From positions 1 to 12,136 of the forward strand of contig JAFTIG010000044.1 in NCBI GenBank assembly GCA_017457015.1: a stretch of DNA of 12,136 nt. The letters run 5' to 3'. The DNA comes from Clostridia bacterium (GTDB lineage Bacteria > Bacillota_A > Clostridia > Christensenellales > Borkfalkiaceae). Below, piece after piece: positions 1 to 9,083 of this stretch (its first letter is position 1; the number at the start of each line of letters is the position of its first letter). A model generated the notes under the pieces. It worked only from the letters and a program-made list of their open reading frames with translations. It was not told the origin of the DNA and made no database searches. The position numbers and the translations under genes were made by a program.

Positions 1-2024
<2,024 letters not shown>

Positions 2025-2060
2025 TTAATCTCCTTTGGTTGTATAAAACTTAACTATTTA

Positions 2061-2089
2061 ATTATACAATCTTACGATAAAATAGTCAA
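2061..2089 (-). promoter_or_regulatory. Sigma-A promoter of nifJ
   Basis: On the minus strand the -35 TTGACT (2084-2089) and the -10 TATAAT (2061-2066) are separated by exactly 17 nt. It is one of the best consensus matches in the window and implies strong constitutive or repressor-controlled expression. Predicted transcription starts near 2054, giving a leader of about 33 nt before the ATG at 2021. Confidence 0.85.
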
Positions 2090-2136
2090 CGCAAAACGGA
2101 AAATTTTTTGAAGTTTTTATTTATAAAATAAAAGGC

Positions 2137-2169
2137 GGTAATTTTTGGAAAAAAAGGGGTAATTTTCGG
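2137..2169. repeat. Two tandem 12-bp direct repeats between divergent promoters
   Basis: GGTAATTTTTGG (2137-2148) and GGTAATTTTCGG (2158-2169) differ at one base and repeat with a 21-bp period, about two helical turns. They lie upstream of both the nifJ -35 and the ecfA1 -35, where an activator or repressor could bind. The rest of the 2090-2212 spacer is plain AT-rich DNA. Function is inference; in AT-rich sequence the match could be chance. Confidence 0.3.
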
Positions 2170-2212
2170 TACGGATAACTTTAAGTTAACTTTTTTAATC
2201 CCGTCAGATTGC

Positions 2213-2241
2213 TTGTAAAAATAATTGCGTTTTGGTATAAT
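2213..2241 (+). promoter_or_regulatory. Promoter of the ecfA1-ecfA2-ecfT-truA operon
   Basis: The -10 TATAAT (2236-2241) is preceded by TGG, giving an extended -10 (TGn). A -35-like TTGTAA lies at 2213-2218 with a 17-nt spacer. Transcription would start near 2248, about 26 nt before the chosen ecfA1 start at 2274. Confidence 0.75.
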
Positions 2242-2273
2242 AGATACGTTTAGAAATTTTAAGGATGGAAGGT

Positions 2274-3110
2274 ATGCCTTTACTCGTTGCTCAAAATTTA
2301 AGTTTTTCTTACGATAAGCGGATAAACGTTATAAAAAACGTAACTTTTAGCGTTGACGCAGGGGAGTACGTTTGCGTTATCGGTCATAACGGCAGTGGTA
2401 AAAGCACGCTCGCCAAACTTTTTAACGGTTTGGTTAAGCCGGACAAGGGTAGCGTTATCGTTGACGGTTTTTCCACCACCGCCGACAAAAAGCAACTTTT
2501 TGAAGTTAGAAAACGCGTGGGCGTAGTTTTCCAAAACCCAGACAACCAACTGGTTGCGTCAATCGTTGAAGACGACGTAGCGTTTGGTCCGGAAAATTTA
2601 GGCGTACCGAGAGAAGAGATAGGTAAGCGCATTGACTTTGCGCTCTCTGCCGTCGGTATGGAAAAGTTCCGCCACTTATCGCCTACAAGACTTTCGGGCG
2701 GTCAAAAACAACGCATTGCAATAGCAGGCGTTTTAGCGCTTATGCCCGAGATTTTAGTCCTTGACGAATCTACCGCAATGTTAGATCCGCAAGGCAGAAA
2801 AGAAGTGCTTGACGTGGTTAGAAAGTTAAATAAAGAAAAGGGCGTTACGGTTATAAACATAACCCACTATATGGACGAAGTAGTGGACGCCGATAAAGTT
2901 TACGTTATTAACGACGGTGAGATTGCGCTATGCGGTACTCCGTCTGAAATATTTGCCGAAAAAAGCAAACTGAACGCTTTCGGATTAGAACTTCCGCTCG
3001 CGGCGGTAATCGCCGATAGATTAAGGGAAAACGGCGTTCCCTTACCCGACGGAATAATTTCTAACGAAAGATTAGCGGAGGAATTATGCGCGTTGAAACA
3101 AAAGAATTGA
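2274..3110 (+). CDS. ecfA1: ECF transporter energizing ATPase EcfA1 (CbiO-type)
   Basis: One of the two ABC ATPases that energise group II energy-coupling factor transporters, which import vitamins and metal ions through exchangeable S components. 278 aa from the ATG at 2274. Walker A GHNGSGKST is at 37-45, the Q-loop FQNPDNQ at 86-92, the signature LSGGQKQR at 140-147, Walker B ILVLDES at 160-166 with catalytic E165, and the switch His at 198. Walker B is followed by Ser rather than the usual Pro (DES for DEP), which I recall as common in the EcfA1 branch. I prefer 2274 over the in-frame ATG at 2265, because AAGG (2261-2264) abuts 2265 with no spacer but is well placed for 2274. The 3' end overlaps ecfA2 by 25 nt, so translation is probably coupled. 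No S component is in the window. Confidence 0.93.
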   Translation: MPLLVAQNLSFSYDKRINVIKNVTFSVDAGEYVCVIGHNGSGKSTLAKLFNGLVKPDKGSVIVDGFSTTADKKQLFEVRKRVGVVFQNPDNQLVASIVEDDVAFGPENLGVPREEIGKRIDFALSAVGMEKFRHLSPTRLSGGQKQRIAIAGVLALMPEILVLDESTAMLDPQGRKEVLDVVRKLNKEKGVTVINITHYMDEVVDADKVYVINDGEIALCGTPSEIFAEKSKLNAFGLELPLAAVIADRLRENGVPLPDGIISNERLAEELCALKQKN

Positions 3111-3955
3111 CGTATACTTATAGCGAAAGTTCCAAAGCCCTTTCAGTAAAAGCGTTAGACGGCGTAACTCTCACCATAGAAGAAGGTGAGTTTTTCGGCA
3201 TAATCGGTCAGACGGGCAGTGGAAAGACTACTTTCGTACAACATTTAAACGGTCTTATCAAGGTCGGCAAAGACAAGGGCTCGGTTAAAATCGGCGAGTT
3301 TGACCTTACGGCGAAAAAATGCGATTTCAAAACGCTACGCGCTAAAGTAGGCATGGTATTTCAGTACCCCGAGTATCAACTTTTTGCAGAAACGGTATTT
3401 GAAGACGTTGCTTTCGGGCTTAAAAATTTTGCCCACGATATAGACGATAAAGAAAAAGAAGTTAGAGTCAGAGAAGCGATAGAACTCGTAGGCTTAAACT
3501 ATAACAAGATTAAAGATAAATCCCCGTTTGAACTTTCTGGCGGTCAAAAAAGAAGGGTTGCGATTGCAGGCGTTATCGTTACCCGTCCTGAAGTTTTGGT
3601 TTTAGACGAGCCGGCGGCGGGATTAGATCCCGTGGGCAAGAGAGAGTTTTTAAGCCTTTTGCATAAACTTCACGGCGCGTTCGTAAAAACTATTATATTA
3701 GTTTCACACGATATGAATTTGGTATCTGAAAACTGCACTCGCGCGGCGATATTCTCTCACGGCAAACTGCACTCGGTAGGAACGCCAAAAGAGATTTTTG
3801 CACGCTACGGCGAACTTGAAAGTTTGGGGCTCGATTTGCCCGTAACGGCGGCGCTTACGCGCGCATTAAACGGCGTTGGGGTAAGTATCGACAGCGACCT
3901 TACGGTAGACGATTTCGTCAAAAAAGTTGCAACTGAATTCGGGGGTGATAGGTAA
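3086..3955 (+). CDS. ecfA2: ECF transporter energizing ATPase EcfA2 (CbiO-type)
   Basis: Second ATPase of the ECF module, expected to form a heterodimer with EcfA1 that docks on EcfT. 289 aa, the usual family length. Walker A GQTGSGKTT is at 41-49, the Q-loop FQYPEYQ at 92-98, the signature LSGGQKRR at 150-157, Walker B VLVLDEP at 170-176 with E175, and the switch His at 208. It has the canonical DEP that its partner lacks, which supports assigning the two paralogues to the EcfA1 and EcfA2 slots. The start is set by GGAGG at 3077-3081, inside the end of ecfA1. The stop codon shares one base with the ecfT ATG. All expected motifs are intact. Confidence 0.93.
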   Translation: MRVETKELTYTYSESSKALSVKALDGVTLTIEEGEFFGIIGQTGSGKTTFVQHLNGLIKVGKDKGSVKIGEFDLTAKKCDFKTLRAKVGMVFQYPEYQLFAETVFEDVAFGLKNFAHDIDDKEKEVRVREAIELVGLNYNKIKDKSPFELSGGQKRRVAIAGVIVTRPEVLVLDEPAAGLDPVGKREFLSLLHKLHGAFVKTIILVSHDMNLVSENCTRAAIFSHGKLHSVGTPKEIFARYGELESLGLDLPVTAALTRALNGVGVSIDSDLTVDDFVKKVATEFGGDR

Positions 3956-4779
3956 TGAAAGACGTTGCTTTCGGTCAATATTATCCCACGCAGTCCTTCG
4001 TGCATAAAATGGATGCAAGGGTTAAAATTCTTGCGGTAATAGCGTATATAGTCGCGGTATTTTTGGTGCAATCCTTTCAGTTTATGGGATTTTTGGCGTG
4101 CCTATTGTTCGTTATTGTGGCAACGATATTTTCGCGCGTGCCTTTTCTTAAAGTTTTAAGAAGTATAAAGGGAATATTGTTTTTTATAATGCTCTCTGCG
4201 ATACTACAGATATTTTTCAACTCGACAGGCAAAATTGTTTTAGAGTGGAAGTTTATTAAAATTACCGATCAAGGACTTCTTAACGCAGGTTTTATCGTGG
4301 CAAGGATTACGCTTATAGTTTTGGGCGCAAGCCTACTTACTTTAACCACGTCGCCCGTAGAACTTGCCGACGGCATAGAGAGTTTACTCTATCCCTTAAA
4401 GTTCATAAAATTCCCAGTACACGAATTTGCGCTTATAATGAGCATTGCTTTAAGGTTTATCCCTACCCTTCTCGACGAAACGGATAGAATTATCAAGGCG
4501 CAAAAGGCTAGGGGCGCGGACTTTGAAACGGGCAATATCTTCAAAAAAGCAAAGGCTTTAATTCCCGTACTTATTCCGCTACTAATAAGTTCTTTCCGCC
4601 GTGCGGACGAACTTGCAGACGCTATGGACGCAAGGTGCTATTCGGGTAGTAAAAACAGAACGAAATACAAAAAAATGAAACTCACTTGGCGCGACTTTTT
4701 AGGAACGCTTTTGGTGGCAGGGCTTATAACGGGCGTAGTATTTTTAAATATAACGGGCTTTTGGGCGGTGGTAGTATGA
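3955..4779 (+). CDS. ecfT: ECF transporter transmembrane (T) component EcfT
   Basis: Membrane scaffold that couples the EcfA1/EcfA2 ATPases to a substrate-binding S component. 274 aa. Hydrophobic segments lie at about 23-40, 43-60, 72-89, 112-132, 155-170, 199-213 and 249-270; the family normally has 5-8 membrane helices. The two family coupling motifs are visible: ARG at 185-187 (in KARGADF) and ARC at 226-228 (in MDARCYSG), which sit in the cytoplasmic coupling helices that contact the ATPases. ARC in the second motif is a tolerated variant. The ATG shares one base with the ecfA2 stop (TAATG), and a GGGGGTG sequence at 3941-3947 can serve as ribosome binding site. The 3' end overlaps truA as ATGA, so all four genes are probably translationally coupled. 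Confidence 0.93.
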   Translation: MKDVAFGQYYPTQSFVHKMDARVKILAVIAYIVAVFLVQSFQFMGFLACLLFVIVATIFSRVPFLKVLRSIKGILFFIMLSAILQIFFNSTGKIVLEWKFIKITDQGLLNAGFIVARITLIVLGASLLTLTTSPVELADGIESLLYPLKFIKFPVHEFALIMSIALRFIPTLLDETDRIIKAQKARGADFETGNIFKKAKALIPVLIPLLISSFRRADELADAMDARCYSGSKNRTKYKKMKLTWRDFLGTLLVAGLITGVVFLNITGFWAVVV

Positions 4780-5507
4780 GAATAAAAATTACCGTCAGTT
4801 ACGACGGCACGGCGTACTGCGGTTGGCAGGTTCAACCAAACGGCGTTACCGTTCAAGAAGTTTTGGAAAACGCACTCTTTTTAGCCACGGGCGAAAGGGC
4901 AAGGATAACGGGTAGCGGAAGAACGGACGCAGGCGTGCACGCAATAGGTCAAGTCGCACACTTCGATACGGAAAGTTCTATTCCGTCCGAACGGTTTTAT
5001 AAGGCGCTTAACGCTCATTTACCGCCCGATGTAAGGGTTATAAAAAGCGAGAGCGCGGACGAGAATTTTCACGCTTGCACGAGCGCAAAAAGAAAAACCT
5101 ACGCCTATTCTTTATACGTTAGCGACGTGGAAAATCCCTTAAAAGACCGCTTTGCAGTAAAGGTGGACGTCGCACTTGATATAGCGCGCATTAAGGCAGT
5201 GGCAAAGGAGTTTATCGGCGAGCACGATTTTAAGGCTTTCTGCGCATCGGGTAGCGGAGCAAAAACCACCGTTAGAACGATTTATTCCGTCGATATTAAA
5301 GAAGTTGACGGCGATATTAAGATAACCGTTACGGGCAACGGATTTTTATATAATATGGTAAGAATAATGGTTGGAACGCTACTTTGCGTTGGAGAAGGCA
5401 AATTAGACGCGCTTGCAGTAAAAACCGCACTTGAAACGGGCGTTCGCCCGGCGGGAATAAAAACGCTCCCAGCCAAAGGCTTATGTTTAATAAAAGCCGA
5501 ATATTAA
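4776..5507 (+). CDS. truA: tRNA pseudouridine(38-40) synthase TruA
   Basis: Cytoplasmic enzyme converting uridines 38, 39 and 40 in the tRNA anticodon stem-loop to pseudouridine. 243 aa from the ATG at 4776. Residues 46-55 read GSGRTDAGVH, the TruA catalytic motif; D51 is the nucleophilic aspartate. The N-terminus MRIKITVSYDGTAYCGWQ is the standard TruA opening, so an in-frame upstream extension to 4686 is rejected: it lies wholly inside ecfT. The family C-terminal motif GNGFLYNMVR is at about 188-197. The start overlaps the ecfT stop (ATGA), with GGTGGT at 4767-4772 as a weak ribosome binding site, so it probably depends on coupling. In related genomes truA is typically followed by rplM-rpsI; here a 3.7-kb block intervenes. 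Confidence 0.96.
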   Translation: MRIKITVSYDGTAYCGWQVQPNGVTVQEVLENALFLATGERARITGSGRTDAGVHAIGQVAHFDTESSIPSERFYKALNAHLPPDVRVIKSESADENFHACTSAKRKTYAYSLYVSDVENPLKDRFAVKVDVALDIARIKAVAKEFIGEHDFKAFCASGSGAKTTVRTIYSVDIKEVDGDIKITVTGNGFLYNMVRIMVGTLLCVGEGKLDALAVKTALETGVRPAGIKTLPAKGLCLIKAEY

Positions 5508-5537
5508 AAAATTAAAGATAAAAAAGATAAAATAGAC

Positions 5538-5568
5538 AAAAAAAAAGGACTGCGCGCAGTCCTTTTTT
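5538..5568. terminator. Bidirectional rho-independent terminator between truA and the lipoprotein gene
   Basis: A perfect 16-bp palindrome, GGACTGCGCGCAGTCC (5547-5562), is flanked by nine A on the left and six T on the right. It therefore has a U-tract on either strand and serves both the rightward ecf-truA operon and the convergent leftward lipoprotein gene ending at 5585. Confidence 0.93.
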
Positions 5569-5584
5569 CGTTCGTTAAGTTTTA

Positions 5585-7405
5585 TTAAAGAATATCTTTT
5601 AAACCGCCAATGCCCAAAGTGCTTTCCGCTGATTTAGGTGCGGAATAATCGCTTGCGTTAGAGAGATTGTCGTTTATAAGTAATTCTAACTCGTTTGTAA
5701 GAGTTATATTATAGTCGGTAAATTCTCCGCCCGTCGGATTATATTTAATATCGGTTTTAATAGAAACTTCGGTAATTTTACCGCTTTCAATGGTAACTAT
5801 AAATTCCGCGTCTTTAATATTGAGATCAGTATTCATATAGTTATTTACGGGAACTACGTCGTCGGCGGTATTAGAGTTTATGATATTAATTATCTTGCTT
5901 TGAATATTCGTTGCGCTTTCATTATTTAAATGTATAGCGTAAGTAGTGGTAGTTCCTTTAACGGTTTTTTCTATACAGTCAACTTCGCTTGCGTTAAACA
6001 AGAACGGTGAAACGTTAAAATTAAATTCCGTTTGTTCATTAAGAGTTGTAACGGGGGTATAAACGTTAGAACCCTTTCTTGAAATATGATAGATAGTGCC
6101 GTCTTTAATATTTCCTACGGTATATTTATAAGATTCTTTGCCGTCTTCTTCGCTATGTGCTTTGTATTTATAAGAGTGGTTGAACCAAACGTTCGTGTCT
6201 TCAGTATTTTTATACATACGCCCAGTATAACTATCTACGGTGGCAAGTTTGTTCCAAGCAGGGTCAAATTCGTTGCGAGCGAAAAGGTCTAGCGAATAAG
6301 CCGTATCGTCTATAAGTCCAGAAAGTTCATTATTTATTGAGCCGATAACCGATTGTATTTGAGAATCGTCAACTATAAGTGAATCGTGTTGCGGTATAAC
6401 GATTTGAGAACTTGCGCCTTTTTGAACGTAAGTTACTGAAAGTGTAATTTTAACGGCTTTAATTTCTATGCTAACGAAAAGGTCTATAGCAAAATCTTCA
6501 AGTTCGCCTTGGTCGTTTATGCTAAAATAAAACGGGATTGCCGTTGGGTTGGTAAATTCTACGTTTTTAAATGCAATAGACGTTCCAAACTTGCTAAAAA
6601 GAGAAGTTATTTTTGAAATTTTTGGGTGATTTGCTCCAAAGTTAAGTGATGCAGAGCAATCGAAATCACCAGAAGGTAAAATTTCAACGTCATTAACGTG
6701 TGATGCTTGTATTGCATTTACAAGACTTACTACTGCTTTATTGATAAAGAAAGAGTCTTCATCCTGAACACGCAAAACGGAACTCTTTTTAATTGTGCCG
6801 TCGTCATCAGCGGTAAGCTTTATTTTTTGTGAGTTTTTAGTATATGTATACGCCGTACTGTCAAAAAATAAAGTTCCACTCGTGGTGCGTTTGAAAGATT
6901 CTTCCCCAGTAGTTTTATTGTTCCTATATTGACCTGCGTAAGAACCAGAAACGCCTTTGCTTAAACCTAAAATTTCCAGGTCGCAAGAAAGGTTGAAATT
7001 AAAATCATATCCTTCAATATTATCTTGAGCGACCGTTTGTCTTGCCGTATAGACTTGAACGGGAGTAGGAGTAGTAAAGTTATAAGATTCGGTTTTAGTG
7101 TGTGTGCAAGTCAAACAAGTAAATTTTTTACTTCCCTTTACGTCTCTAGTTGCGTAAACTATAACTTCACCATCGTTCCAAGAGTGCGCTCCTTGATCTT
7201 GTTTTAGATTGCAACCGTCAATCGTACATTTGTGATAATGTTCGGTTGCGGTTTTCGTCCATTCGGAGGAGAATACGCATTCGTGTGACGGTGGCGCGGG
7301 TGGGATATTGTTTGATTGTTCGGACGTTCCGCAAGCGGTAAACGTAAATGCCGCTACGCAAACTAAAAATAGTGCTACCAAGATGCTTAAAAGTTTTCTT
7401 TTCAT
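5585..7405 (-). CDS. Large putative lipoprotein with N-terminal Cys/His-rich motif, function unknown
   Basis: 606 aa. The N-terminus has a Lys/Arg start, a hydrophobic core (about 5-20) and F-T-A-C with C25 as probable lipidated cysteine; Phe at -3 is atypical for a lipobox. A Pro/Ser/Asn linker follows. At 41-100 there is a segment with H41, C43, H56, H58, C60, C65, H74 and CxxC at C97/C100, a pattern I have seen in many secreted clostridial lipoproteins (HxC...HxHxC...C...H-W...CxxC). Whether it binds metal is unknown. The rest (110-606) is beta-rich, polar, with no enzyme motif I recognise; it resembles substrate-less bacterial surface lipoproteins. The start is supported by AAGGAG at 7412-7417, 6 nt away. 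The helix-turn-helix membrane gene lies 63 bp upstream on the same strand. I see no convincing promoter in that gap, so readthrough from that gene is possible. Confidence 0.8.
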   Translation of the reverse strand: MKRKLLSILVALFLVCVAAFTFTACGTSEQSNNIPPAPPSHECVFSSEWTKTATEHYHKCTIDGCNLKQDQGAHSWNDGEVIVYATRDVKGSKKFTCLTCTHTKTESYNFTTPTPVQVYTARQTVAQDNIEGYDFNFNLSCDLEILGLSKGVSGSYAGQYRNNKTTGEESFKRTTSGTLFFDSTAYTYTKNSQKIKLTADDDGTIKKSSVLRVQDEDSFFINKAVVSLVNAIQASHVNDVEILPSGDFDCSASLNFGANHPKISKITSLFSKFGTSIAFKNVEFTNPTAIPFYFSINDQGELEDFAIDLFVSIEIKAVKITLSVTYVQKGASSQIVIPQHDSLIVDDSQIQSVIGSINNELSGLIDDTAYSLDLFARNEFDPAWNKLATVDSYTGRMYKNTEDTNVWFNHSYKYKAHSEEDGKESYKYTVGNIKDGTIYHISRKGSNVYTPVTTLNEQTEFNFNVSPFLFNASEVDCIEKTVKGTTTTYAIHLNNESATNIQSKIINIINSNTADDVVPVNNYMNTDLNIKDAEFIVTIESGKITEVSIKTDIKYNPTGGEFTDYNITLTNELELLINDNLSNASDYSAPKSAESTLGIGGLKDIL

Positions 7406-7443
7406 TTTTGTCTCCTTAACTAAAATAATAGTTTTTTATTTTA

Positions 7444-7470
7444 AAACAAGATAGTTATTTTATCTTGTCT
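7444..7470 (-). terminator. Weak AT-rich hairpin after the helix-turn-helix membrane gene
   Basis: On the minus strand ACAAGATA pairs with TATCTTGT (arms 7461-7468 and 7446-7453, 7-nt loop); two further pairs, one G-U, are possible. The 3' side continues TTTAAAAT. It starts immediately after the stop codon at 7469-7471. The AT-rich stem and interrupted U-tract suggest a leaky terminator, or a processing hairpin that lets some transcription into the lipoprotein gene. Confidence 0.45.
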
Positions 7471-8365
7471 AAACCATAGGTACGCTGTTGATTTCCTTTA
7501 TACGCTTTATCAAACAGAAGGGGAAAGCGCAGATTGAAAATAAAAGAGTTAAAAACAATCCTAAAATAAAGAACAGTACGGAAAGTATTCCGCAAAGAAT
7601 CCAAAGGGCAAGTTTAACGGTTATAAGCCAAAGTATGCCGTCAAGGCTAAGTTCAAAAATTAATCCAAACGGTGCTTTAAACGAGCGACAGAAGAAGAAA
7701 AAGAAGTCTGTCACTACGCCGTCCCAAATAATCGTAGAAGTCATTGTGAACGAGCCTATAATAAGCAAAATCGTGCCCAAAAGACCTTCAGGGGACGGGC
7801 TAACGAAGTACGAACTTAAAAATACTATGCACGCGATAACGCAAGCGACCGCGCCCCAAATAAGTCCTTTTTTCATACCGCGACTAAGTTCCGCTTTTTC
7901 GCAAGTGACTTTCTCAAGTTCTTTTTGGCGAATTTCTTTTTGTTGCAGTTCTAAAATTTGTTTATGGCAGTCGTTGCAATAGGTGTGCATGACTTCTGTT
8001 TTTTTAACTTTTTCTGAAATAGAAGACGGGTTGTAAGATAGTTGCGTCATTTTAAATTCGCCTGCAGAAACTGCCTTTTTACACTTTTCACAATATCCCA
8101 AAACGACTTTGACGGGCTCGGCGGAGTTTTCTTCTTCGACCGTTTCCGTTTCTTTAGTTTTCTGGGGCGTTGTAAGCCCTAAAAATTCGTCCACTGAAAC
8201 CCCAAAAAGTTCGCACATTTTTCTGATAGAATCGATGTCGGGCTCGCTAAGATTGTTTTCCCATTTAGATACCGCTTGAGCAGTAATGTTGAGTTTTGTG
8301 CCGAGTTCTGCTTGCGTGAGTTTATTACTCTTTCTCAGTTCGGCGATTTTCTGACCGTAATTCAT
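7469..8365 (-). CDS. XRE-family helix-turn-helix protein with CxxC/CxxC knuckles and membrane C-terminus
   Basis: 298 aa from the ATG at 8365. Residues 5-62 form a HTH_3/XRE DNA-binding domain (LTQAELGTKLNITAQAVSKWE, about 16-36). An acidic linker (70-85) follows, then CEKC (92-95) and CNDC (130-133), which together could bind one zinc. A charged, probably helical stretch (135-165) leads to about four hydrophobic segments (168-187, 194-214, 243-262, 264-286) and a basic tail. It is plausibly a membrane-tethered transcription regulator; the signal is unknown. I chose 8365 because AAGGAG (8373-8378) sits 7 nt upstream. The alternative ATG at 8429-8431 overlaps the -10 of the predicted promoter, so it cannot be on that transcript. 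The small HTH gene at 8625 is divergent; the lipoprotein gene is downstream on the same strand. Target and function are inference. Confidence 0.85.
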   Translation of the reverse strand: MNYGQKIAELRKSNKLTQAELGTKLNITAQAVSKWENNLSEPDIDSIRKMCELFGVSVDEFLGLTTPQKTKETETVEEENSAEPVKVVLGYCEKCKKAVSAGEFKMTQLSYNPSSISEKVKKTEVMHTYCNDCHKQILELQQKEIRQKELEKVTCEKAELSRGMKKGLIWGAVACVIACIVFLSSYFVSPSPEGLLGTILLIIGSFTMTSTIIWDGVVTDFFFFFCRSFKAPFGLIFELSLDGILWLITVKLALWILCGILSVLFFILGLFLTLLFSICAFPFCLIKRIKEINSVPMV

Positions 8366-8422
8366 AAAATTTCTCCTTGTTCGTTTTGTGGCGGATGAGT
8401 TCCGCTTTTTTTCTACGTATCC

Positions 8423-8450
8423 ATTATACAAAATAAACCGAAAGTTGTAA
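8423..8450 (-). promoter_or_regulatory. Promoter of the helix-turn-helix membrane gene
   Basis: On the minus strand, -10 TATAAT (8423-8428) and -35-like TTACAA (8445-8450) are spaced 16 nt. Transcription from near 8416 gives a leader of about 50 nt and excludes the upstream ATG at 8431. One arm of an inverted repeat (8436-8447) overlaps the spacer and -35. Confidence 0.65.
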
Positions 8451-8474
8451 TGATTTTTTACTCAACTGTCGGTT
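8436..8474. promoter_or_regulatory. Putative operator: 12-bp inverted repeat between two divergent HTH genes
   Basis: AACCGAAAGTTG (8436-8447) and CAACTGTCGGTT (8463-8474) are inverted copies matching at 11 of 12 positions. Their centres are 27 bp apart. The left arm overlaps the promoter of the leftward HTH membrane gene, so binding by either HTH protein could repress it. A weaker similar half-site (ATTGTAATTTTGGTTT, 8480-8495) lies further right. No well-formed promoter for the rightward gene at 8625 was found; TATTAT at 8543-8548 is the best -10 candidate. Confidence 0.45.
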
Positions 8475-8624
8475 GAATTATTGTAATTTTGGTTTAATTT
8501 ATTAAAAAACGGACAAAATTAAATAGAATACTTGTTAAACAGTATTATATCAAACAGAAAACTAATTTGCAAACAAAATTCTTTTAAAAACTAATAAAAT
8601 AGTTAAAAAATAAAGAGTGAACTT

Positions 8625-8936
8625 ATGTTAAGTAGAAATATAAAAGAATTGAGAACGGAAAACGGGCTAACGCAAGCGCAACTTGCGGAGAGTATCGGAG
8701 TGACGCAAGGCGCAGTATATTTTTGGGAAAAGGGAGTAAACGAGCCGACGGCAGGGTATCTAATTAAGATGGCAGAACTTTTCGGGATATCGGTTGACGA
8801 ACTGTTGTCTTTCGAGTGTCAAAAATCGGGCGAGCAATCGACAAAGGTTGCCGAGATGAACAGGTACTTTTCAAAACTTACGGTTTCTCAACAGGAAATT
8901 TTAATTGACACTGCAAAAGAGTTTTTAAAATTATAA
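8625..8936 (+). CDS. Small XRE-family helix-turn-helix regulator
   Basis: 103 aa. The N-terminal 60 residues are an XRE/HTH_3 DNA-binding domain, with the helix-turn-helix at about 16-36 (LTQAQLAESIGVTQGAVYFWE) and the usual ELFGISVDELL closing helix (51-61). The remaining 40 residues contain a short predicted helix, with SQQEILIDTAKEFLK at 88-102, probably for dimerisation as in small cI-like repressors. No cofactor or sensor domain is present. The ribosome binding site is weak (AGAGTGA at 8614-8620, 4 nt before the ATG). It is divergent from the HTH membrane gene, with a 259-bp AT-rich region between them that carries an inverted repeat. It probably regulates itself and/or its neighbour; this is inferred from layout only. 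Confidence 0.85.
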   Translation: MLSRNIKELRTENGLTQAQLAESIGVTQGAVYFWEKGVNEPTAGYLIKMAELFGISVDELLSFECQKSGEQSTKVAEMNRYFSKLTVSQQEILIDTAKEFLKL

Positions 8937-8942
8937 TTGTAA

Positions 8943-8970
8943 TTGTGGTTGAAATAAAATAAAACCACAA
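8943..8970. repeat. 8-bp inverted repeat downstream of the small HTH gene
   Basis: TTGTGGTT (8943-8950) and AACCACAA (8963-8970) are perfect inverted copies around a 12-nt loop. It starts 6 nt after the stop codon at 8936. No T-tract follows on the plus strand, so it is not a canonical terminator; it may be a transcript-stabilising hairpin or a binding site. The rest of the 8971-9048 spacer shows nothing recognisable. Confidence 0.4.
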
Positions 8971-9048
8971 CATATTGCGGTAGTATCTAAATAATGTTTA
9001 AAATGCTGTAAATTCATAAAAAAATCGGCAAAAAACACTTAAAAACGC

Positions 9049-9077
9049 TTGACTTAAAATGCAAAATATTTTAATAT
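9049..9077 (+). promoter_or_regulatory. Promoter of rplM-rpsI
   Basis: -35 TTGACT (9049-9054) and -10 TAATAT (9072-9077) are spaced exactly 17 nt. Predicted start is near 9084, giving a structured leader of about 118 nt. A dedicated strong promoter fits rplM-rpsI being separated here from truA. Confidence 0.8.
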
Positions 9078-9083
9078 ATTTAA

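Noticed and set aside
4686..4775. N-terminal extension of TruA to 4686
   Set aside because: The extension lies inside ecfT in another frame. TruA homologues begin with the MRIKITVSYDGT-type sequence, which starts at 4776 at an ATGA overlap.
7488..7982. 164-aa plus-strand frame at 7488-7982
   Set aside because: It is entirely antisense to the HTH membrane gene, has no ribosome binding site, and is Lys/Ser/Ile-rich as expected from the reverse complement of Phe/Leu-rich membrane segments.
8366..8431. Longer start of the HTH membrane protein at 8431
   Set aside because: That ATG overlaps the -10 box of the predicted promoter and has no ribosome binding site. The ATG at 8365 has AAGGAG at proper distance and begins directly before the HTH fold.
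8943..8970. Calling the 8-bp inverted repeat after the small HTH gene a rho-independent terminator
   Set aside because: The stem is short, the 12-nt loop is long and no T-tract follows on the plus strand, so I list it only as a repeat.
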